Shown here in pieces: positions 1 to 7,580 of a stretch of 21,782 bases of DNA. The notes beneath the pieces are model-generated. The model saw only the letters and a list, made by a program, of their open reading frames with translations. It was not told the DNA's origin and did no database searches. The stretch is from Chara braunii. Lineage: Eukaryota; Streptophyta; Charophyceae; Charales; Characeae. Made by a program: the position numbers and the translations under genes. Position 1 is the first letter of the stretch; each line of letters begins with the position of its first letter. The stretch lies in the NCBI GenBank assembly GCA_003427395.1, contig BFEA01000261.1, positions 1,192,771 to 1,214,552 of the forward strand, given 5' to 3'.

Positions 1-5
1 TCTCG

Positions 6-8
<3 letters not shown>

Positions 9-59
<51 letters not shown>
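9..59. repeat. (CT)n microsatellite at the left edge
   Basis: An uninterrupted CT dinucleotide run of about 25 units opens the window after eight bases of near-repeat. The right edge of the window is the complementary GA repeat, so the boundary is probably where an assembly stopped. Confidence 0.97.
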
Positions 60-62
<3 letters not shown>

Positions 63-158
63 AAGACCCATGAGCTAAATCAGTACGTAGAATTTCTCCC
101 ACCCATCAGCGGGATCAGTACAGCGAAATTCCTCGTCCGTCGCGGCTAGTTTCCCTTG

Positions 159-246
159 ACCCGAATACAACGTATGGGCATTATAGCTGTATTTGGGATA
201 TCTTTCCGTCTAAATAGAGCAATAATGACCGTACGTTGTATTCGGG
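159..246. mobile_element. Foldback element, family A, copy 1
   Basis: Two 26-bp arms, 159-184 and 221-246, are reverse complements with about 24 matches. The arm begins ACCCGAATACAACGTA. The centre carries a TTATAGCTGTAT motif and a TCTAAATA motif that recur in the copy at 2052-2143. The whole unit is 88 bp with no coding capacity. This is the form of a very small MITE or a cruciform-forming insertion. No target-site duplication was identified. Confidence 0.75.
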
Positions 247-362
247 TGAAGAAGATAGTTTCTCTTCACACGCATTGTCAACTCGTCGTCAGTTCCGCTG
301 GGTGGGAAAAAAGGGAAAGAAAAACATAAAAGCCGATCGAGAAATAAGAAACCGTTATTACG

Positions 363-498
363 AAAATTGCGTCCAGCTACACCGTAGAAATACTCGGCAA
401 AAAATGTGCATACTCTCCGCGCAGCCGGCAACGAATCGTAGGAGCAAATTGCGTCCAGTTACATCGTAGTGGTTACGTGCACTCGGCAATGTGTGCGA
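363..498. repeat. Imperfect 82-bp direct repeat, two copies
   Basis: The motif ATTGCGTCCAG followed by TACAYCGTAG, then ACTCGGCA and ATGTG, begins at 366 and again at 448. The two units differ at scattered bases. The stretch 247-640 otherwise shows no credible gene. Confidence 0.7.
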
Positions 499-592
499 CG
501 CGACCACCCCTACCCGAAAAAGCAAATTCCGTCTCAAATTTCAATCCGTCCGTTCATTCATTTATCATGACTTGTTACAAAGACCCCGACCT

Positions 593-1165
593 GCTATAGC
601 ATAGCTTATCTATAGCATTTGCCCCCCCACCAAATGATTCCTACATGGAGGCTCGCAAGAGTCAGAGCTGCGGCGGAGCCTCTACCAGGCTGAAAAGCAT
701 GACTGCAATCACTAAATTTCTCTTCGTAGATCATCTCCAGTATGACCTGCATAAACTAGTTTGGACTGAATTAACACAAATATGGCGAAGTAACAATATC
801 CGCGTAAGTTTTTTTTTTGAATTCAGTAAATGGAGGCTACGCTGTAGCAATTGCAGGTCATATAGCTTTTCTTCCTAAGAGTCTTCGAAAAAGCCGAAAA
901 GTTTTTCATAGTCAATTGAGAATGTTCTGAGCTGCTCGGTAGGTCTATAACATATGATGTCTACAGCATTTCGCCCCCTACCGAAATGTGAACTGGTCGC
1001 TATGTCTATAGCATAAGACGTTTATAGCATTTCCAACTGCTATGTCTATAGCATAAGATGTTTATAGCATTTCCAACTGTTTTTCCTCTGTCTATAACAT
1101 AGGATGTCTATAGCATTTCCCTCCGACCCAAATATGAGCTGGTCGGTATGTCTATAGCAAATCCA
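593..1165. repeat. Tandem and dispersed TCTATAGCAT repeat array
   Basis: A unit of the form GTCTATAGCATAAGATG followed by TTTATAGCATTTCC occurs from about 941, 1002, 1042, 1088 and 1148, with an outlying copy at 593-624. The best copies have a 40-bp period. A longer composite including an AACTGGTCG or GAGCTGGTCG block occurs near 985 and 1135. The segment 640-930 between the outlier and the array shows no recognised feature. Confidence 0.75.
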
Positions 1166-1220
1166 CCCCCGACCCCAAAACACAAACACACCGAGGGCTT
1201 TTTCGCCAGCCGAATAGACT

Positions 1221-1264
1221 GGGACGGGCGGCACGGGACGGCACCGCACTGCACGGGACGGCAC
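1221..1264. repeat. Short GC-rich tandem repeat
   Basis: The decamer GGGACGGCAC and close variants occur about four times in direct succession. Confidence 0.7.
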
Positions 1265-1327
1265 AGATATCTCAATTTACGTACTTTGCAGCAAACCAAT
1301 CACATTTTCACACAAGTGGATATTGGG

Positions 1328-1441
1328 CATCGCTACACTACTCACCAAATGTGTGAAATGAGAATGCATCTTCTGCTACAACATGGGCAGATACACCGCC
1401 ATATTTTTTTGTCTTTTATGCATGTGGGTGAGTGGTGGAGC
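1328..1441 (+). mobile_element. MITE-like element, family B, copy 1
   Basis: The left end CGCTACACTACTCACC and the right end GGTGAGTGGTGGAG are inverted relative to each other, giving terminal inverted repeats of roughly 15-20 bp. The interior (AAATGAGAATG, then a CTGCTACAACATGG block, then an ACCGCCATATTT block) recurs at 2782-2878, 5964-6030 and, reversed, at 4617-4723. The element is about 114 bp, AT-leaning and non-coding. Confidence 0.7.
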
Positions 1442-1493
1442 TAGTACCATCGTTACGCGGAACCGCACTCAACTGCTTACGACCGGACAAAAC

Positions 1494-1532
1494 CATCTTC
1501 ACCCGAATGGAACGGCTGGTCGCTATCTCTGT
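1494..1532 (+). mobile_element. Family A fragment
   Basis: CATCTTCACCCGAATGGAAC and the following bases match the left half of the element at 2052-2143 at about 30 of 38 positions. No convincing right arm is visible. Confidence 0.45.
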
Positions 1533-1797
1533 ATCTCGATCGAATGCTGGTCCAAATGCATGTAAGAAAAAATGACCACGCATTCTACTCGGACGACGAC
1601 GGTAATTAAGAAAAATTTAAGTGAAAATTGTTACACGGACAAGTTCACCTGGGTAAAGAGCGGCCCAGCTCAAGGGGACTCCGACGAACTAACAAGCAGA
1701 AGTCGGAATGGCTGTGGCCATATCAGACAGAACATTCAGATGTGATATGCATATCACAATCATACAAATAAGTTGCAACGCCGAAAATTCAAAAAAA

Positions 1798-1937
1798 GGA
1801 GAGAGAGAGCGAAAGAGAGAGAAGAGAGAGCGAAAGAGAGAGAAGAGAGAGAAGAGAGAGAAGAGAGAAGAGAGAGAGAGAGAGAGGAGAGGAGAGAGGA
1901 GAGAGGAGAGGGGAGAGGGGAGAGGGGAGAGGAGAAG
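1798..1937. repeat. GA-rich polypurine tract
   Basis: About 140 bp are almost pure purine, made of GAGAGA and GAAGAGAGA units. Open frames crossing it (R/E/K-rich on plus, S/L-rich on minus) are low-complexity artefacts. Confidence 0.9.
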
Positions 1938-2051
1938 AGCAGCGAGAAAGTACACGAGAAGTCGGGCAAAAGATCGTGCGCTCGACGCATGCATGCTACC
2001 GGTAGTAGGTCGGACGGAGATAGGCAGCCAAGAGCTCGCCAGCTTTTTACG

Positions 2052-2143
2052 TGACTACCGTCTTCACCCCAATAGAACGACCAGTCACTATTAGCTGTAT
2101 ATGGGGCAACTTTCGGTCTAAATACAGGGTGAAGACCGTCATA
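2052..2143. mobile_element. Foldback element, family A, copy 2
   Basis: GTCTTCACCC at the left (about 2059-2068) is the exact inverse of GGGTGAAGAC at the right (about 2128-2137), with partial pairing further out. The interior TTAGCTGTATATGGG and GGTCTAAATAC match the core of copy 1 at 159-246. The arms differ more from copy 1 than the core does. Confidence 0.65.
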
Positions 2144-2267
2144 TGGAAGGGAAAGTCGGCTAGAGCCGAGAAGCCCTAGAGCTCGACGCCCTGACCAGTA
2201 TGTCAGACCAAGTTCTGGGCAAACGGTTCTGTCCCGTAAGAAGCCAGCCCAGTCTGATAAGAGGTTG

Positions 2268-2392
2268 AGATTGAAAACGACAGAAGCGGAAGAGGGAGAG
2301 GAGATGAAAAAGCTCCCGGAGCGGAAACGGCAAGAGACAGACGAGCAGGAGGAAGAGAGAGGAAAGGAGGAGGAAGAGGAGGAAAGAAATGT
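2268..2392. repeat. Purine-rich low-complexity tract
   Basis: The plus strand is strongly biased to A and G, with repeated GAGGAAGAG units. The 62-codon open frame here is mostly E, K and R and has no other support as a gene. Confidence 0.75.
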
Positions 2393-2449
2393 CCAAAAAG
2401 TTCAGCAATCGAAAGTTATTTATGTCAAGAAAGCAGCAAATTACACACA

Positions 2450-2582
2450 TTGAGGGCATACTCACACAACTAGGGCTTTTTTTCAAATTCTCAGTACACG
2501 TAATTGCGGTCAGGTGCATCCGGGTGCAGTCGGATAAGCGTGCATATACATCCAGAAAAGTTGTAGTGTGAGTACGCCCTGA
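2450..2582. mobile_element. MITE-like element, family C
   Basis: The left arm TGAGGGCATACTCACACAAC (from 2451) and the right arm AGTTGTAGTGTGAGTACGCC (from 2559) are inverted copies of about 22 bp with a small indel and one or two mismatches. The enclosed 133 bp are non-coding. No second copy was seen in the window. Confidence 0.65.
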
Positions 2583-2781
2583 GAACAGGAAAGGCATTCT
2601 CCTAACAGCGAGGAGCGAGCGTAGCGCTGGCTGGCTTCACCTCAGTAAGAAGCGAACACTCGGGCGAAGTCGACAATACTACCACCTCCATGCATCTGAC
2701 CGGAATTAGCGACAAATACATGCACGGAACGCTCCCAGCGCCACGGCCAGTGGATCATCGATCGCGCGCCCAGCTGTTGGG

Positions 2782-2878
2782 CCATGTGCAAAATGAGACT
2801 GAATATTCCCCTAGAAGATGGAAAGATACATTACCATATTTTTCCTCTCTCTTTTGTGCATGTGCAGAGTGGTAGAGC
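2782..2878 (+). mobile_element. MITE-like element, family B, copy 2
   Basis: CATGTGCAAAATGAGACTGA, then CTAGAAGATGGAAAGATACA, then TTACCATATTTTTCC follow the same order as copy 1. It ends in CATGTGCAGAGTGGTAGAG, a mutated right terminus. The left terminal repeat is missing or replaced. Confidence 0.65.
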
Positions 2879-2955
2879 GAGGCCCGTTGGGCGTGTATGT
2901 GCCAGCACGAGTACGTCAACCCCAAGGACGGAGGGCACGAAAAAAGCCAAAAACA

Positions 2956-3145
2956 ACACTCTACATGCACTTGGACGACTTTCGGACCCATTGCATTCTC
3001 ACCAGTCCAACATTTCGAACGTATGTGGTCCCAAAAAACGTCACCAGTCCAACATTTTGAACGTATGTGGTCCCAAAAAACGTCACCAGTCCAACATTTT
3101 GAACGTATGTGGTCCCAAAAAACGTCCAAATGCATGCCGAGTGTT
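2956..3145. mobile_element. Foldback element with a 42-bp minisatellite core
   Basis: Arms 2956-2978 and 3123-3145 are reverse complements at about 19 of 23 positions (AACACTC, then CATGCA, then TTGGACG). Between them lie three tandem 42-bp units, at about 3000-3041, 3042-3083 and 3084-3125, nearly identical and including GAACGTATGTGGTCCC. Because 42 is a multiple of three, all frames appear repetitive, but the arms show this is an insertion element rather than a repeat protein. Confidence 0.75.
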
Positions 3146-3387
3146 CTGTGGTGGATCGAGGCTCAAACAGCGACAAACGGAGGCAGACGCGTGAGGAAAC
3201 AGCCTATACACAGACATACAGACGGACGGAAACAGACAGAGACCGATTACCATGCCTATCAGGGTTAAGACCCTCCCTCAAATTTCTCTTTTTTTTTTGG
3301 TGGGAAGACCTGTCATAACAGCAGCTCGATAACCTGTTTTTTTTGTTTGTTTTTTCAAGACAACGAATAATCATAATGACATAAAAT

Positions 3388-3408
3388 CCCTCAACTCCTA
3401 ATTGAGGG
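3388..3408. other. Short perfect hairpin
   Basis: CCCTCAA at 3388-3394 pairs with TTGAGGG at 3402-3408 across a seven-base loop. Its role is unknown. The surrounding 3146-3570 holds poly-T runs and no recognised gene. Confidence 0.5.
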
Positions 3409-3578
3409 GGAGAGAAGCCATAAATCTCGACGTACCCAGACGGAGCAGAATCAGCAGATGGAAATCAGATGGAAATCTATGAGCATCATCGACGCCATCG
3501 ACCACAGTCTTCCCCCGAACACAACGCACCCTGATAAGGAATGTGCACAAGCTTGGCCTATATTTTCCCGATCCCATT

Positions 3579-3660
3579 CAGCCAGAATGAGGGGGACAGG
3601 AGCTTAGCTTATCTTTCCGCTTCCCGTGCAGCCAGAGTGAGGGAGACAGGAGCATGCTTA
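3579..3660. repeat. 50-bp direct repeat, two copies
   Basis: CAGCCAGAATGAGGGGGACA at 3579 and CAGCCAGAGTGAGGGAGACA at 3629 are each followed by GGAGC. A weaker trace (GGTCACAGGAGCATGC) lies near 3736. Confidence 0.7.
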
Positions 3661-3743
3661 TGTACATTAGTCATCCGGGTGCGTTGCATTGGGGGCGGGA
3701 GGGGAGACGGTAGAACGGGGAACAGATGGGGAGAGGGTCACAG

Positions 3744-3896
3744 GAGCATGCATATAAAAGTGAGAGGACGTCCTCGTCTGAACCTGGCTTAAGTTACCAT
3801 AGATAATCTGAGCATAGCAAAATTCTGCGGGTCCGTGTCGAGCTATGGAGGCAAGAGCATATACCCTAGAGGACATTTGCGACTGAACCTGGCTTT
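3744..3896. repeat. 105-bp spaced direct repeat
   Basis: GAGGACGTCC, then TCTGAACCTGGCTTA (3764-3791) recurs as GAGGACATTT, then ACTGAACCTGGCTTTA (3869-3896). Both copies are preceded by a GAGCAT...ATA block. CATATAAAAG at 3750-3759 resembles a TATA box, but no gene follows. Confidence 0.6.
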
Positions 3897-4138
3897 ATTA
3901 GCCCTCGGAAACATTCACCGAAGAGAAAATGTAGGCGATGCAGTTTGAGAGGATGGGTAGTCGGCATTACCAAAAGCATATACCCCGAAAAGCCCACACA
4001 CGAAACCACCTCCCAATACGAAAAGTGAAAAACTTACCGCATTGCACCAAGGCAGCCGCGCAGGCGACGAGAAGGAACATCAGGAGAGCAAAGCGCACAG
4101 GAGCCATTGTAACGTTCGTCTATTCGTGTACTGCAGCC

Positions 4139-4140
<2 letters not shown>

Positions 4141-4207
<67 letters not shown>

Positions 4208-4208
4208 N

Positions 4209-4277
<69 letters not shown>
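4141..4277. repeat. (CT)68 microsatellite with one undetermined base
   Basis: The 137-bp CT run contains an N at 4208. The phase of the repeat on both sides is consistent with a T there. The true length in the genome may differ because such tracts collapse in assembly. Confidence 0.97.
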
Positions 4278-4280
<3 letters not shown>

Positions 4281-4379
4281 TTATGGCGTTTCGCTTCACG
4301 ACAGATTCGACAAGTTGGACCGGCTTCTTCGAGATTGCCGTCTGCAATGCCGTCACAGTATAAATAACCAGTGACTCGT

Positions 4380-4473
4380 CGGGGGACGGGCGGGGAAGGG
4401 GAAGCGGAAGGGGAAGGGGAAGGGAAACGGGTGGGAGTGGGGCCGGGAGCGGGAGCGGGGGCGGGGGCGGGAG
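4380..4473 (+). repeat. G-rich tract with quadruplex potential
   Basis: Many runs of three to five G separated by one to four bases (GGGGAAG, GGGAGC and GGGGGC units) lie on one strand. At least four consecutive G-runs with short loops can be chosen in several ways. The tract is followed by a T-rich run and a GA run. Confidence 0.75.
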
Positions 4474-4506
4474 AGCGAGGCAGAATGGAGCTGCAGAGTC
4501 GCGACC

Positions 4507-4553
4507 TTTTTTTTTTCTTTTTCTTTTTTTTTTTGAGAGAGAGAGAGAGAGAG
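4507..4553. repeat. Poly-T run followed by (GA)n
   Basis: A T-rich run (4507-4534, broken by two C) is joined to GA dinucleotides (4535-4553). Confidence 0.9.
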
Positions 4554-4616
4554 GATTAGACGACCATCTTTTTCAACGCGACGCGCTTCTCGTTGGTCGT
4601 AACAACCAAGAGCCTC

Positions 4617-4723
4617 GCTCCACCACTCAACACATGCTCAAACGACCAAAATTATGGTGGTGCATCTTTCCATGTTCTACCGAAAGATTCGTTCTCATTC
4701 TGCACATCTGGTGAGTGGTGGAG
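4617..4723 (-). mobile_element. MITE-like element, family B, copy 3 (reversed)
   Basis: This copy has the best terminal inverted repeats of the family. GCTCCACCACTCAACACATG at 4617-4636 is inverted at 4705-4723, which ends GGTGAGTGGTGGAG. The interior is the reverse complement of copies 1, 2 and 4: GGTGGTGCATCTTTCCATGT, then CGTTCTCATT. The length is 107 bp. Confidence 0.75.
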
Positions 4724-4929
4724 TGATGCTCTGGGCCAGGCCGCGCTTGCAAGGATCTTTTGCAATCTGCGGGCAGAGCTTGAAACGAAGAAGTTCCGCA
4801 AGAAGCGGGACATCGCCCGGAAACAGGGTTGGATTTACTGACTGAATCTAGACGTGCTGATGGGAGAGGTGCAAAAATCAAGATTTTTCTTGCTTCTCCG
4901 CTTTTCTGCCTGAGCACACGTACACTTGA

Positions 4930-4938
4930 TCGGCTTTT
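4930..4938. repeat. Target-site duplication of the U6 copy, left
   Basis: TCGGCTTTT here is repeated exactly at 5000-5008, flanking the truncated U6 sequence. Confidence 0.7.
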
Positions 4939-4999
4939 GAGAAGATTAGCATGGCCCCTGCGCAAGGATGCCACGCACAAATCGAGAAATGGTCCCTTT
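4939..4999 (+). pseudogene. 5'-truncated U6 snRNA retropseudogene
   Basis: From GAGAAGATTAGCATGG through the 3' end (ACAAATCGAGAAATGGTCC) the sequence follows plant U6 spliceosomal RNA with about one substitution. The AGC catalytic triad and the internal stem-loop are kept. Homology stops abruptly at 4939, so the 5' stem-loop and the ACA of the ACAGAGA box are absent. The nine bases TCGGCTTTT occur immediately before (4930-4938) and just after (5000-5008), as expected for a target-site duplication. The 3' CTTTT matches the U tail of U6. It therefore looks like a reverse-transcribed, 5'-truncated copy made by a LINE-type enzyme, not a functional snRNA gene. U6 homology is certain in practice; the retroposition mechanism is inferred. 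Confidence 0.88.
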
Positions 5000-5008
5000 T
5001 CGGCTTTT
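5000..5008. repeat. Target-site duplication of the U6 copy, right
   Basis: Exact repeat of 4930-4938. Confidence 0.7.
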
Positions 5009-5076
5009 CGTTACGTTGTCTTCATACGTCCATTCTCATTCGTTTTTTTTTTTTTTTTTTGGCATACTTTCATTCT

Positions 5077-5601
5077 TTTTTTCTTTTTCTTTTTTTAATT
5101 AAAAAAAAGGCTAATTCTTTAAGCCCAACCAATTCAATTACCTGTCAAGCCCAAAAAATAAAAAAAATTACCTGTCAAATCTGGACAGGACGGCCTTCAG
5201 GCCTTTTTTATTGTCATTGTAGTATTACGGGGAACCCGGAGCAGCCACATCCGTTCTCAAGCCTCCAACGAGGGAACATGCGGGAGCTGCACCCACCACC
5301 AGCAGGTGCCCGCAGGTGCTATACCTGCTACAGCAGGTGGGCGATACCGGCCAGGGGTCAGCCGGTAGCATCAGGACAGAGCTTCTTCGATGGGCCAGTC
5401 ACTCTGCCTCCCCTCTGGTCCCCTCCCCTTGTGAACATCAGCAGTCTCTGCTCAATGCCACTCGGGGGGACCAACGGCATATCTCTAGGTGGCGGGCGCC
5501 AAGCTTGCCCAGGAAGGTGCATGAGGCCAATGGGGATTGAACCCAAGACCTCCTGAATGCCACTTGCGTGCCTTACCAACTGAGCTAGGCCCCTGGATCC
5601 G
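5077..5601 (-). mobile_element. tRNA-derived SINE with flanking duplication
   Basis: Read on the minus strand, the element starts with a tRNA-like head. CCTAGCTCAGTTGG (A box, about 5576-5587) is followed about 35 bp later by GGTTCAATCC (B box, 5534-5543), the internal RNA polymerase III promoter. The tRNA-unrelated body has several CCTGC/GCAGG blocks. Near the 3' end AATAAAAAAGGCCTGAAGGCC makes a self-complementary hairpin (5192-5203). The tail contains an imperfect 30-bp duplication and an A-rich end. TACTTTCATTCT occurs at 5065-5076 next to the tail and at 5602-5613 next to the head, as a 12-bp target-site duplication. Layout and 3' hairpin resemble the Au-type SINEs of plants, but family membership needs a database comparison. 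SINEs depend on a partner LINE, and none is seen here. Confidence 0.82.
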
Positions 5602-5963
5602 TACTTTCATTCTCATTTGCAGTATATTTTACTTTTTTAACTCGAAATCGGCGAATCATCTTGGGACTTGTGTTGTACTCCTTGCGCTCAGCCAATAAGG
5701 AAGGTACACAATTACATCTCTGGGAAAACAATAAACACAAAGAAAGTACATGATGGGACCTCTTTCAGCGGGCCCCTTCAGGTTCCTGCGTGTTCGGAAT
5801 GCTGGCAAAATTCCTCTATCCTGCCTGTCTTGAAACACGGACTGAGGAGTGCAACGTGCATGCGAGCCCGTGGGTGATTAGCTCACTCCAACTGATTAAA
5901 AAATTTAGAAAGGAGAGCTGTCAGACCCTAGACGCTATTGAATTCCTACGGCGATTCCTAGGG

Positions 5964-6030
5964 CATCGCCACACCACTCTCGAAATGTGCCAAATGAGAA
6001 CGAACTTTCCGCTAGAACACAACCAGATGC
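5964..6030 (+). mobile_element. MITE-like element, family B, copy 4 (3' truncated)
   Basis: CATCGCCACACCACTCTCGA, then AAATGTGCCAAATGAGAACG, then CGCTAGAACACAACCAGATG match the left two thirds of copy 1. The right terminal repeat is absent. Confidence 0.65.
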
Positions 6031-6216
6031 TAGGTCTACATTTAGTTTTGGACCCTGTGAGACTGTAGGCGGCCACGGAGATGCACTTAGTCCAAGTGAT
6101 CTCGTGGTCGGATTTTAATAAAAAAGGCAATAGAGACTAACGTCTCTTTTTCTTCCAACAAAAAGGAGTAAATCCTTTCTTTCGAATACTACGCCCCCTA
6201 CCATCCTGACTTTCCT

Positions 6217-6256
6217 TTGAGCTAGCTGTCTCATTTTTTTGAGACAGCCAGCTCAA
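6217..6256. other. Strong 17-bp hairpin with T6 loop
   Basis: Arms 6217-6233 and 6240-6256 are reverse complements except for one position (TTGAGCTAGCTGTCTCA against its inverse). The loop is TTTTTT. It could be a tiny foldback insertion or a transcript hairpin. No coding unit is adjacent. A smaller hairpin, AGAGAC-TAAC-GTCTCT, lies near 6134. Confidence 0.75.
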
Positions 6257-6521
6257 CGACCCTCTTGTTCCCCCAAATGGCGTTTTTTTCTAGAGAAACA
6301 GTACCAGCCTCCTTCGGTTTGCCATTTTTGTACAAAAGGGATTCTGGCAACTCACTCTTCATTTTCTGCTGTGGAAATACCTGTATGCCACTCCAATTGC
6401 GAAAAAAGAAAAAAACAGAACAATTGTATACGTGTCATTTATAAATGCATTTCTCATTTGAAATAGAATTAAAATGAACGTTTTCAGCTGTCACACCGTT
6501 GAGTTGCCTCAACTAAACGGT

Positions 6522-6550
6522 GCAAGTGGGACATGGTCCCAGGGCTTGCA
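6522..6550 (+). repeat. Diverged arm related to the 6879-6897 repeat
   Basis: AAGTGGGACATGGTCCCAGG resembles AAGTGGGACTTGGCCCCTTG at 6881 at about 16 of 20 positions. It may be a remnant of the same foldback family. Confidence 0.35.
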
Positions 6551-6798
6551 AGGACGTCTTCAAAAATTACATGCGCAAGAAAAAGACTCGTCACAAAGTA
6601 TCCTCATAAACGCCCGTAATCTCCGGAATTCAAAACGCCCAAAAGAAAAAGAAGTCCGAGAGGGCTCGCTAAGACGCGCATAAATCCCAAATGCAAACTT
6701 GGAAGGTGGAACAAATCACACCAATAATTCTCAAAGTTGCAAAATAAAAGGATTGGATTAAACCACTACTACCTTTCCTGCTTAAAAACAATACCCCT

Positions 6799-6897
6799 GG
6801 GGCCAAGTCCCACTTACGCTGATTCTTAATTTCTGGCCATTGATCTTCTGAATCTACGGTCGGAAGTAGAGAATTCGGGTAAGTGGGACTTGGCCCC
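6799..6897. mobile_element. Foldback element, family D
   Basis: GGGGCCAAGTCCCACTTAC (6799-6817) and its exact inverse (6879-6897) frame 61 bp of unrelated sequence. The total is 99 bp and non-coding. Confidence 0.7.
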
Positions 6898-6902
6898 TTG
6901 GG

Positions 6903-7580
6903 CCTGGACCCATTAGCGAAGTATTCTACCACTTCGTTCAGGATTTCGATCACGTGTGGTCTCGAGTGACACAGTACGACCGTTGAATGGATCGGATCTC
7001 GAGGGCCTGGTAGTTTCCGAGCGGGGACTGTAAACATACCCACGACGTCCAATGAGATGCATTGAAAAAAAAAAAAAAAAAAAAAAAAAGTTGGACATGA
7101 TAGGTCGTGGCTTTGCATGGGCGGGAAGTCTGGATTTTCTGCACTCCAAAGGGGGGGGGTTGATTTCCAGACTTCATTTTCTTTTTTTTTGGCTCTGAGA
7201 AATACAACTTGAAATGTGAAATTCAGATATCGTGGTGGATCTGACAGGAACGCTTCCGCGTCTGTCGGATGGCCTGTTAGAGGCATCATGACATACATGG
7301 TGACGAATGTATCCCCATACCCAGTACTTGGTCATCCTCGTGGCTGTGTTCGTGGGCACATTTTATTGCCACGGTACATCACTATGAAGACTTACGTGAA
7401 GGAGATCGTACCAACCCATGAATTCGGGTGCACAGCTGTTCTTCATAGTTTTATGTGCTATTTCAGTTCGTTTTAAATCAGAAAATGATCCATTCATGCA
7501 AATAAAAAATCACTTTGTATTTTTCAAAAAAGCATAAAATAGTGTCACACATCGTAGAATACTTCGCTAGTGGGTCCAGG
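6903..7580. mobile_element. 678-bp element with 27-bp terminal inverted repeats
   Basis: Bases 6903-6929 and 7554-7580 are reverse complements at 26 of 27 positions. The arm starts CCTGGACCCA and ends AAGTATTCTAC. The interior holds a 25-base poly-A run (7065-7089), a G9 run (about 7151-7159) and a plus-strand open frame (7216-7476) with no recognised domain. The size and precise arms suggest a non-autonomous DNA transposon or a foldback element that captured other sequence. No target-site duplication could be found beside the arms. Confidence 0.65.
7065..7089 (+). repeat. Poly-A tract (A25)
   Basis: A pure A run inside the inverted-repeat element. It may be the tail of an older retroposed sequence, but no source gene or duplication was recognised. 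Confidence 0.9.

Noticed and set aside
2784-3268. Repeat protein encoded by the 42-bp units
   Set aside because: Several frames on both strands are open equally because 42 is divisible by three, and inverted arms show the units belong to a foldback element.
3938-4374. Ser/Leu-repeat and Arg/Glu-repeat proteins over the CT run
   Set aside because: Dinucleotide repeats encode alternating residues in any frame. No coding support.
4861-4938. Functional U6 promoter and 5' end upstream of 4939
   Set aside because: No match to the U6 5' stem-loop or the ACA of ACAGAGA, and no convincing upstream element with TATA box at the right spacing. The target-site duplication explains the boundary better.
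4951-5556. 201-codon plus-strand open frame
   Set aside because: It is a shadow reading through the U6 copy, two poly-T runs and the antisense of the SINE.
7065-7200. Processed pseudogene ending in A25
   Set aside because: No recognisable source gene and no flanking duplication around the poly-A tract.
6669-7298. 209-codon minus-strand open frame
   Set aside because: It runs through the A25 tract (poly-Phe), an inverted-repeat arm and other repeat sequence. No domain.
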